From: Phycisphaerae bacterium
GTDB taxonomy: Bacteria; Planctomycetota; Phycisphaerae; Phycisphaerales; SM1A02
NCBI GenBank assembly: GCA_016873375.1
Contig: VGXJ01000147.1
Coordinates: 1-5,196 of the forward strand
Length of the DNA stretch: 5,196 nucleotides
Direction: 5' to 3'
The notes below the pieces were generated by a model. It saw only the letters and a program-made list of their open reading frames with translations, was not told where the DNA came from and did not search any database. This document shows, piece after piece, positions 1 through 5,196 of this stretch (position 1 is its first letter; each line of letters opens with the position of its first letter). A program made the translations under genes and the position numbers.

Positions 1-437
1 AAATCGCCTGCCTGAGCGCGATCGATCGCGACCTGCTCGGCATCGCAGCATGCCGCAGCCTGCTCGAGCTGCAGAAGCGTGCGCCCGAACTCGACAGTGC
101 CCAAGCGAGGCTCCGCGGGCAGCGCCGTTTCACGATACGCCGCTTCGACGATGGCCCCCTTGGCGCCTTGCAGCTCGACGGCGATTCGTCGAAGGAATGC
201 GCCCAGTCGAACTGGCTCCTGCAGGGCCAAGCGCGCCATGTGCGGCTGTGCCGCGGTCGCGGCACCAGCCATGGCCGAAAGCTCGTTTGCCGTGCTGATG
301 GGGTAGAGCGTGGTCAGGATCTGATCATCGATCGGGCTGACGGCCATAAAGGACCGTGTCGATTCGGACTCACGCCAGCCATCACCGACGAGCACAGGCG
401 CACGAGGCGTCATCGATGCGGGTGAACCGTTGGTCAT
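1..437 (-). CDS. Aldehyde dehydrogenase, N-terminal part (probably alpha-ketoglutarate semialdehyde dehydrogenase type), cut by the left edge
   Basis: Reading the minus strand from the ATG at 437 gives 145 open codons to position 1, with no stop, so the gene continues outside the window. The translation looks like the start of the NAD(P)-dependent aldehyde dehydrogenase superfamily: VLVGDGW (residues 15-21), a VSPIDDQ segment (33-39) where the family has N-P-x-T-G-E, then the helical stretch with RLGAFLRRIAVEL (77-89) and ETALPAEPRLGTVEFGRT (103-120). The last piece resembles the E-T-G-L-P...GR-T region of alpha-ketoglutarate semialdehyde dehydrogenases, which oxidise 2,5-dioxopentanoate to 2-oxoglutarate in sugar-acid and hydroxyproline catabolism. 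Catalytic Cys and Glu and the Rossmann motif lie beyond the edge, so the substrate is inferred only. No Shine-Dalgarno site precedes ATG 437; an in-frame ATG at 413 is the alternative start. A terminator-like hairpin ends 20 bases upstream. Confidence 0.8.
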   Translation of the reverse strand, partial: MTNGSPASMTPRAPVLVGDGWRESESTRSFMAVSPIDDQILTTLYPISTANELSAMAGAATAAQPHMARLALQEPVRLGAFLRRIAVELQGAKGAIVEAAYRETALPAEPRLGTVEFGRTLLQLEQAAACCDAEQVAIDRAQAGD

Positions 438-456
438 GGCGGCAGTGTAAGAGTGC

Positions 457-498
457 AAAAATGGGAAGCAGCCGCTTCCCCTCGAAGCGGCTGTTCCC
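457..498 (-). terminator. Intrinsic terminator or attenuator hairpin (minus strand)
   Basis: Positions 463-478 and 484-498 form an inverted repeat: 15 base pairs with one bulged base (468) and a 5-base loop (479-483). Read on the minus strand the stem is followed directly by ATTTTTGC (462-455), the U-tract expected of a rho-independent terminator; on the plus strand no T-run follows, so the direction is minus. It would stop transcription coming from the 645-1325 gene. The U-tract ends only about 20 bases before the ATG of the aldehyde dehydrogenase, so it could also act as an attenuator in that gene's leader. A shorter 7-bp hairpin (463-469 with 474-480) overlaps the long stem and is mutually exclusive with it. 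Confidence 0.72.
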
Positions 499-644
499 GT
501 GATCGACCTTATGTCCTGCGGCACATCGTTGCAGAGGCCGACCGGAGTCCCTCAAACTCCCCCACCAACACCATCGGTTCCATGACGAGGCGACACAAGC
601 CAAGGTTCAGATTTTCCGGACTGACCCATTGCATCGGCGCCTCA

Positions 645-1325
645 TCATGGTTTGCTCGGCCGCGGCAGCGCTGCATCGCGCGACGGTTCGCGCCGGCGGC
701 GTGGTGGCACGGGTTCGCCATCGGCGGCTGCATCGGTGCGCTCGCCGTCGCTGGCGTACCACGAGAGCCATCGCTCACGAAGTCCCTCTCCCCCAGCCGT
801 GGCCAGATCGACCCACTCGTGCACGAGCGCACCACCCGGCAGGTCACGCACCGGATCCTGCAGCACCGCCGCAAACAGCAACTCATGGAATGCTTCGTCA
901 TCGAGGTGATCGGTCGAGCTGAAGTAGATGTCGTGCCACGCCAGCGCAGCGATCACGAGTGCCGTGCGGCGCATGCGACCGTTGGGGCACCCTGGATCAT
1001 GCGGCGCAAGATCCACGCCGAGCGAGAGCGCTTGCGCAAGGTTCGTGGTCCATGGTGCATGCTCAGCATCGTGCAGGATGGTGCACACCATGCGATCACC
1101 ATGCGTGCCCAGGGCCACGAGCTCGTCGATCGCCTGCTCGCGAGCGCTGCGCTTGGCCTGCATGTGCCTGGTGATCGCCACCGGATCGAACTGCCGGTTG
1201 GCCCACTCGAGCGCCAAGACCCACGCAGGATCGGGCGTGCGGCTAGGGCACTCGGCCCCCAACCCCCCGCCATGTGACGCGCCCGAAGGCTCGTGCAACG
1301 CCATTGATTCGATGCCGACCACCAT
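645..1325 (-). CDS. Uncharacterised 226-residue protein
   Basis: I do not recognise this protein. It is taken as a real gene because of its length, its plausible amino-acid composition with a hydrophobic/helical core (about residues 34-185), and a good start: ATG 1325 is preceded by AGGGGGA five to six bases upstream. The frame stays open to an ATG at 1406, but the added residues look non-coding. Visible features are a Trp-rich first helix (AWVLALEWANRQFDP, 34-48), a possible ligand- or metal-binding cluster HDAEHAPW (85-92), PHDPGCP (108-114), AALAWHDIYFSSTDHLDDEAFHEL (126-149, several His and Asp) and LPGGALVHEWVDL (162-174). The last ~35 residues are charged and Arg/Pro-rich and are probably disordered. 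There is no signal peptide or membrane segment, so it is likely cytoplasmic. It lies 170 bases downstream of the mannosidase on the same strand and may or may not share a transcript with it. Confidence 0.7.
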   Translation of the reverse strand: MVVGIESMALHEPSGASHGGGLGAECPSRTPDPAWVLALEWANRQFDPVAITRHMQAKRSAREQAIDELVALGTHGDRMVCTILHDAEHAPWTTNLAQALSLGVDLAPHDPGCPNGRMRRTALVIAALAWHDIYFSSTDHLDDEAFHELLFAAVLQDPVRDLPGGALVHEWVDLATAGGEGLRERWLSWYASDGERTDAAADGEPVPPRRRREPSRDAALPRPSKP

Positions 1326-1328
1326 GTG

Positions 1329-1336
1329 TTCCCCCT
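1329..1336 (-). promoter_or_regulatory. Ribosome binding site deciding the start of the 226-residue protein
   Basis: On the minus strand AGGGGGAA lies immediately upstream of CACATG, which places a purine-rich Shine-Dalgarno-like core five bases before ATG 1325. No comparable site precedes the alternative in-frame ATG at 1406, so 1325 is preferred. Confidence 0.5.
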
Positions 1337-1351
1337 GTTTCGTGAGACAAC

Positions 1352-1366
1352 GGGCGCGAGGCGCCC
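1352..1366 (-). other. Short GC-rich hairpin between mannosidase and the 226-residue gene
   Basis: GGGCGC (1352-1357) and GCGCCC (1361-1366) can pair around a 3-base loop. On the minus strand it is followed by GTTGTCTC, which is a poor U-tract. It could be a weak terminator for the mannosidase, a structured leader of the downstream gene, or a chance product of high GC content. I see nothing else convincing in 1337-1495. Confidence 0.25.
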
Positions 1367-1495
1367 TGGCCGATGGGCACAGCGCCCACGACCATGAAGC
1401 GTGCATCCTCAGGCAGGCAGGCCGGTCAGTCGCAGAAACCGAACCGAATTCGGTGGCATTCGATCAACCTTTGTGGGCTGCCGTCGCCAGGCTGT

Positions 1496-4045
1496 TCACG
1501 GCCTGAACGCGCGGGGCTCCATGGGGTGCCCGCCGAATTCATTCGCGGACCGGAGCCATGTGCGGACCGGCACATCGGCGCAGGGCTCGATCCAGTCGAT
1601 GGCCACATCCATCGACTCGCCGTCGAGCAAGGTGCGAAGGTTGCCGTGCGTGCGCACCCACGGCCAGAGCGGCTCGAGCCAGGCATCGACCAGAAGGCCT
1701 CGGGCGGTGACGCGCCAGGTCTCACGGCGTCCGCCCGCTTCCGTCCGTACGCATTCGCGCAACGGCTCCTGGAACGGCAAGCGCATCAGGAGATCGCGCT
1801 GCGGCAGGTGGACCGACCGATCCTCTCCGCAGTCCGCCGTGAAGAGTTCGCATGCTGCATCGCTGATGCCACCCACGACTTCCTCGGCGGTGCAGATCGT
1901 CGTGACTGATCGCGCCCCGACGGTGAATGGAACACGAACCGTACGGATCGCCCGGCCATCCGCACCGATCCGCTGCACGGTGACCGATGAGGACCATGCC
2001 TCGGTCGCATCGTTCATCGTGACGACCTGCGTGGCGCCCTCGCGCGGCACGAGTGCCACGGCTCGCGGCGCACACGCACTGCGCACCGCATGGAACGCAG
2101 GCTTCGGCCGGCCTGACACATCGATCACGCTCCAGCTCGGGCCGGTCCAGACATCGTTCCACTGCCAGAAGAGCGCACCCATGCAGCGCGGCTGGTTCGC
2201 GCGGTACCACTCGATCGCCCAGCGCATCGCGCGGGCCTGCAGGAGCTGGCCCTGCCAGACCCATGCACCGAAGTCAGATGTGGTCGTGAACCACTGCGGC
2301 AGCACCTTGCCGTACTGCTCTTCATCTCCGCCCCACGCACGCTGCCTGCGGGCGATCGAGGCGTGTCCGACCTGAAGGGCCCCGTCGCCGACGGCGCCTC
2401 GCCAGGTGCAGACGGCCGGCTGGCTCTGCTGGCCGAACTCGCTGCAGAATCTCGGGACCTGCTGCCGGTACGCGTCGAGCTTGAGATCCCAGGTGTGGCG
2501 ATCGCCTCGATCGGGATCGTTGGGATGCACATCAAGCGAACCCGACCACGGGCTTTCAGCCCAGTATGGACGGGTCGGATCGAGCTCCGCGCAGATCGCA
2601 GGCAACCACTCCAGCCAGATGCGGCGGCCCCAGCTCTGGTCCGGCCTGAGCCGCTCGCGGAATCCCCACGAGAACCAAGCCAGGATGTCTTCGTTGCCTC
2701 CGCACCAGAGCACCACGCTCGGATGCGCGCTGAGCCGTGCGACTTGGTGCCGAGCCTCGGCCTTGATCGACTCCTCGTAGGGCTGCTCCTCGGGATAGGT
2801 CGCGCACGCAAACATGAAGTCCTGCCAGACCATCAGCCCGAGCTCGTCGCAGGCCTCGTACCACCACTGCGGCTCGTACTGACCACCACCCCAGACGCGC
2901 AGCATGTTCAGGTTGGCTTCGCACGCTTGCTCGAGCAGCGCACGGGCACGCTCGCGGCCTTCGGACATCGGGAACGACGACACAGGGATCCAGTTCGCAC
3001 CACGGCAGAAGACCGGCATCCCATTCACGCGCAGCGTGAACGGCGACCCTGACCCATCAGGATCCGGCGCCGCATCGAGTGCGACCGAGCGCAGTCCGAT
3101 TCGGCGCGACCATGAGCCCAGCACACCTCCGCCATGGCGCAGGCGCACCGTGAGCGGATGCAGTCGTTGAGCACCCATGCCGCGCGGCCACCACAGTGGC
3201 GGCCGATCGATGGTGATCGTGATCGACGGCGATGCGGTTCGCACACGCACGCGCTCCTGCACCACACGGCCATCGTCGAGCGAGAGCTCGATCTCGAGTT
3301 CGAGACCATCAGGCGCGGTGCCATCGCGCGCGAACTCAAGATCCACCATGACCTCGACGGTGGCCCTCTCCATCGAACAGTGCGTGACGAGCGGTCGGAC
3401 ATGATCGATGCGCGCGACGCTCCATGCGTCGATCCAGCACGGTCCGAGGCCGCACGACGGCAGCTTCGGGCCCCAATCCCAGCCGAAGCTGAACGCGCTC
3501 TTGCGCAGGAATGGATACGGAGTCCAGTCGCCGTTGACCGGCCGCTCGCCGAGTTCGCGCGCACGGGCGAGCACCGTCGACACCGGACCGTCAAGGTCGA
3601 CGCCGATCGAATTGCCCAGGGTGCGCATGATGCCGCGCACATCAAAGCGCCACGGCCTGAACTGGTTCTCGACATGACCGAGGCGGCGGCCGTTCAGCCA
3701 GACCCAACCGCAGGTGTCGATCGACTCGAAGACGAGATCGATGCGCTCGTGGGCTCGCGCGCGCTCGTCGAGGTCCACCGAGCGGTGCCAGCCCCACGCG
3801 GCATGCCCGACCCACTCCTGCGCCGCTTCACCGTCGGCACGATCAGGGTCGACGATCACGCTCGCAGTACGCAACGCATCATGCACGCAGCCCGGCACCA
3901 CTGCGGCGAAGCGCCGGCCTACGAGCCCCGCGGGCAGAGCCGATGCTGGCGCCGAGGGCTGATCCTCGGCCCCGCCGATCAACGGGCTCAACGCAGGTTC
4001 AAGGGCTCGGACCGTCCAAGCAGGACCGGACAGAGGCTGGATCAT
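1496..4045 (-). CDS. Beta-mannosidase, glycoside hydrolase family 2
   Basis: A complete 849-residue protein that should remove terminal beta-D-mannose from the non-reducing end of mannan or N-glycan-derived oligosaccharides, by the retaining mechanism of GH2. The N-terminal sugar-binding/jelly-roll domain (about 1-205) has the family's VVPGCVHDAL (49-58) and FSFGWDWGPKLPSCGL (185-200). An Ig-like domain (about 215-325) includes PPLWWPRGMG (282-291). The TIM barrel (about 335-650) has FCRGANWIPVSSF (346-358), NMLRVWGGGQYE (380-391) and LMVWQDFMFACATYP (404-418). The acid/base is Glu452 in LWCGGNE, the nucleophile Glu536 in RFCSEFGQQSQP, and a conserved active-site segment is FWQWNDVWTGPSWSVID (626-642). 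The C-terminal beta domains run from about 655 to 849. Length is normal for the family. There is no signal peptide, so it is cytoplasmic and would act on imported oligosaccharides. ATG 4045 is the natural start because the W-x-V-R opening of the domain follows at residue 10. No clear ribosome site is visible. The broken FGE-type gene ends 59 bases upstream on the same strand. Confidence 0.95.
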   Translation of the reverse strand: MIQPLSGPAWTVRALEPALSPLIGGAEDQPSAPASALPAGLVGRRFAAVVPGCVHDALRTASVIVDPDRADGEAAQEWVGHAAWGWHRSVDLDERARAHERIDLVFESIDTCGWVWLNGRRLGHVENQFRPWRFDVRGIMRTLGNSIGVDLDGPVSTVLARARELGERPVNGDWTPYPFLRKSAFSFGWDWGPKLPSCGLGPCWIDAWSVARIDHVRPLVTHCSMERATVEVMVDLEFARDGTAPDGLELEIELSLDDGRVVQERVRVRTASPSITITIDRPPLWWPRGMGAQRLHPLTVRLRHGGGVLGSWSRRIGLRSVALDAAPDPDGSGSPFTLRVNGMPVFCRGANWIPVSSFPMSEGRERARALLEQACEANLNMLRVWGGGQYEPQWWYEACDELGLMVWQDFMFACATYPEEQPYEESIKAEARHQVARLSAHPSVVLWCGGNEDILAWFSWGFRERLRPDQSWGRRIWLEWLPAICAELDPTRPYWAESPWSGSLDVHPNDPDRGDRHTWDLKLDAYRQQVPRFCSEFGQQSQPAVCTWRGAVGDGALQVGHASIARRQRAWGGDEEQYGKVLPQWFTTTSDFGAWVWQGQLLQARAMRWAIEWYRANQPRCMGALFWQWNDVWTGPSWSVIDVSGRPKPAFHAVRSACAPRAVALVPREGATQVVTMNDATEAWSSSVTVQRIGADGRAIRTVRVPFTVGARSVTTICTAEEVVGGISDAACELFTADCGEDRSVHLPQRDLLMRLPFQEPLRECVRTEAGGRRETWRVTARGLLVDAWLEPLWPWVRTHGNLRTLLDGESMDVAIDWIEPCADVPVRTWLRSANEFGGHPMEPRAFRP

Positions 4046-4104
4046 GGAACGTGCACGCTAACACGCGCCATGACGACACCACGGCCGGGGGCGCATGGGT
4101 GCGC

Positions 4105-4557
4105 TCAGGGATTGCGCGCGACGCGGAATCCGATGAGCGAACTCGAGACCGTCGGCTGGTAGAAGTTCCTGTACGACAAGCGGCTGTTGTTCGTCGTGTT
4201 CTGCCATGAACCTCCGCGCACACTCTTCGAGCTCCCAAAGGCATTGAAGGGATTGACCTGTGGCGTCGACGAATACTGTCCGAAGGAATCACCCACCCAC
4301 TCGGTGACGTTGCCCGACATGTCGTGCAGCCCGAAGCCGTTGGCTGCCTTTCCGCCCACGAGGTCAGTCGGCGGGACCCGTCGGTACCCCGTCGGCACCC
4401 CCCCCTCGACTCGCGGCCCGTCAGCCGCTCGATCCGCGCGGCAAAGGGCGTGCTCGCGAGGGAGCGCCCGGACCGTCCACTGCTCTCCGGCGATCGACTG
4501 GATCATCTCCCCGCACTCCATCGCCGCATGTGCCAACAAGGGGACGAGTCCAGTCAA
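4105..4557 (-). pseudogene. FGE/SUMF1-family domain remnant (C-terminal part), front missing and frame disturbed
   Basis: The end of this frame is unmistakably the C-terminus of a formylglycine-generating-enzyme-like (sulfatase-modifying factor) domain: NGFGLHDMSGNVTEWV (residues 73-88 counted from a nominal TTG at 4557), VRGGSWQN (113-120), SYRNFY (128-133) and GFRVARNP to the TGA at 4107-4105. A full domain is about 230-270 residues. Here the opening M-G-S and E-V-T-N motifs and the central R-L-P-T-E-A-E-W-E block are absent, and no good ATG or ribosome site opens the frame. The offset frame at 4445-4410 reads FAARIERLTGRE, like the family's Cys-x-x-Leu-T-x-R-E helix, and one added base in the 8-base run at 4398-4405 would join it to VPTGYRRV, which resembles the usual G-x-L-P-x-G-Y-x-Y segment. 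This suggests frameshifts plus an internal deletion. The two active-site cysteines of true FGE are also absent from the R-G-G-S region, so even the intact ancestor was probably a non-FGE member of the family. A short functional variant or sequencing errors remain possible. Confidence 0.75.
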
Positions 4558-4568
4558 GCAGCGCCATT

Positions 4569-4601
4569 CGCATAAATCCCTTTCCTCAATGATTTTATGC
4601 G
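4569..4601. repeat. A/T-rich inverted repeat in the divergent intergenic region
   Basis: CGCATAAATC (4569-4578) and GATTTTATGCG (4591-4601) are inverted copies, eight perfect base pairs plus three more across a one-base bulge, separated by 12 bases. It stands out from the surrounding GC-rich DNA, between the minus-strand FGE remnant and the plus-strand rhodopsin. Possible roles are an operator-like protein site or an RNA hairpin. No T-tract follows on either strand, so it is not a standard terminator. Confidence 0.5.
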
Positions 4602-4766
4602 ACTTCGTCGACGGGCGTCCCGCCTTTGATCGCAGTTTGCGACGCCATTTGCCGGATCAGGTGAATCCGAGCGGGGTGCCAGACATGAACACATGGCCGC
4701 TTTGTCGTCATTTTCATACTCGCATCTGCCCTGCATCGGCCCCATCTTTGGGTCCAGCACGGCCCC

Positions 4767-4771
4767 AGGAG
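4767..4771 (+). promoter_or_regulatory. Ribosome binding site deciding the rhodopsin start
   Basis: AGGAG at 4767-4771 lies seven bases before GTG 4779, ideal spacing, and selects this GTG over the in-frame ATGs at 4800, 4812 and 4854. Upstream, 4602-4766 contains no gene I can support, and I see no promoter with convincing -35 and -10 boxes. Confidence 0.75.
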
Positions 4772-4778
4772 ACCCATC

Positions 4779-5196
4779 GTGACAGCACTTCTTGCAGACA
4801 TGTCCACCACCATGCGTGCACTCAACGCAGGACTAAGTATGGAAGGGGTCACCATGTACCTCTTCTGGCTTTCGACCGTCGCCATGGGCGCCGGAACGAT
4901 TTATTTCTGGCTGCAGCGCAAGACGGTGAAGGTGCAGTACCAGACCGCCATGACGGTCGCTGGCATCATCTGCGCCGTCGCCGCCTTCCACTACTGGCGC
5001 ATGGCAGGCATCTACCTCGAGGGCGTGGCTGGTCTGTTTGACGACAACGGACAGCGCATTGTCGGCGCAACCATCAAGCAGTTCCCGACTGCGTACCGCT
5101 ACATCGACTGGCTCATCACCGTGCCGCTGCTCGTCATGGAATTCCCGCTGCTGCTCAACCTCGGCAAGAAGGGCTCGGATCTCTTCCGCGGCCTGG
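4779..5196 (+). CDS. Proteorhodopsin-like light-driven proton pump, N-terminal half, cut by the right edge
   Basis: GTG 4779 opens a frame of 139 codons without a stop; the gene continues past the window. It is a type-1 (microbial) rhodopsin, a seven-helix retinal protein of the inner membrane that pumps protons outward in light. Helix A is about residues 25-45, helix B 56-80 and helix C 106-127. The helix C signature is YRYIDWLITVPLLVMEF (106-122): Asp110, Thr114 and Glu121 match D97, T101 and E108 of green proteorhodopsin (Schiff-base proton acceptor, Thr, proton donor), which predicts a proton pump rather than a sodium or chloride pump. Arg107 matches R94, and His71 in FHYW matches the His75 partner of the acceptor. 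Leu118 corresponds to position 105, where Leu usually means green absorption. The B-C loop is longer than in green proteorhodopsin. The retinal lysine in helix G lies beyond the edge. An N-terminal 24-residue extension precedes helix A, and it may be a short soluble or leader segment. The gene is divergent from all others here. Confidence 0.95.
   Translation, partial: MTALLADMSTTMRALNAGLSMEGVTMYLFWLSTVAMGAGTIYFWLQRKTVKVQYQTAMTVAGIICAVAAFHYWRMAGIYLEGVAGLFDDNGQRIVGATIKQFPTAYRYIDWLITVPLLVMEFPLLLNLGKKGSDLFRGL

Noticed and set aside
453..1277. A 274-codon open frame on the plus strand
   Set aside because: It is antisense to the 226-residue gene and runs through the terminator hairpin. The translation is Arg/His-rich, with no domain and no ribosome site.
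1401..2375. A 324-codon open frame on the plus strand
   Set aside because: It overlaps the C-terminal part of the mannosidase on the opposite strand. Its composition is Arg/Ser/Pro-rich with no family motif, typical of a shadow frame.
4042..4071. A nine-codon frame on the minus strand whose stop overlaps the mannosidase start as ATGA
   Set aside because: It is too short, has no ribosome site, and gives no sign of a leader-peptide pattern; it is probably chance.
3134..4162. A 342-codon open frame on the plus strand opposite the mannosidase
   Set aside because: It is antisense to a protein with full GH2 motifs. Long antisense frames are expected in GC-rich coding DNA, and its translation shows no recognisable domain.
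4626..4659. TGATC/GATCA inverted copies and TTGATC as a possible -35 box upstream of the rhodopsin
   Set aside because: The arms are only five bases and no -10 box lies at the right spacing, so it is not distinguishable from chance.
4187..5041. A 284-codon open frame on the plus strand overlapping the rhodopsin start
   Set aside because: It runs antisense through the FGE remnant and then out of frame through the rhodopsin, whose own frame has clear family motifs.
1..5196. CRISPR array, tRNA or rRNA genes, insertion sequence ends
   Set aside because: No regularly spaced repeats, no recognisable cloverleaf or rRNA sequence, and no transposase or terminal inverted repeats were seen.

Overview
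This 5.2 kb, GC-rich window looks like chromosomal DNA of a bacterium with planctomycete-like gene content: a large cytoplasmic beta-mannosidase, a broken gene of the sulfatase-modifying-factor (FGE/SUMF1) family, genes that often lack a clear Shine-Dalgarno site, and a microbial rhodopsin. A marine or other aquatic planctomycete or phycisphaera-like lineage would fit. That placement is inferred from gene content, because no rRNA or other phylogenetic marker is present.

Layout from left to right. (1) Positions 1-437, minus strand: the N-terminal 145 codons of an aldehyde dehydrogenase, probably of the alpha-ketoglutarate semialdehyde dehydrogenase type, running off the left edge. (2) Positions 457-498: a strong hairpin that on the minus strand is followed by a U-rich tract, so it is an intrinsic terminator or attenuator between the next gene and the aldehyde dehydrogenase. 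Positions 499-644 hold nothing I can support. (3) Positions 645-1325, minus: a 226-residue protein I do not recognise. (4) Positions 1496-4045, minus: a complete 849-residue GH2 beta-mannosidase with both catalytic glutamates. (5) Positions 4105 to about 4557, minus: the C-terminal part of an FGE/SUMF1-type domain whose front half is missing and whose middle shows family-like sequence in more than one frame around an 8-base C run. It is probably a pseudogene. (6) Positions 4558-4778: a divergent intergenic region with an A/T-rich inverted repeat. (7) Positions 4779-5196, plus: the first 139 codons of a proteorhodopsin-like light-driven proton pump (D-T-E motif, His partner, Leu at the spectral tuning site), cut by the right edge.

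All genes except the rhodopsin are on the minus strand, so the rhodopsin is transcribed divergently from the saccharide-degradation side. The mannosidase (oligosaccharide to mannose) and the aldehyde dehydrogenase (possibly oxidation of a sugar-acid-derived semialdehyde to 2-oxoglutarate) are compatible with a carbohydrate-using heterotroph. The rhodopsin would supply extra proton-motive force. No evidence in the window shows that these genes are co-regulated.
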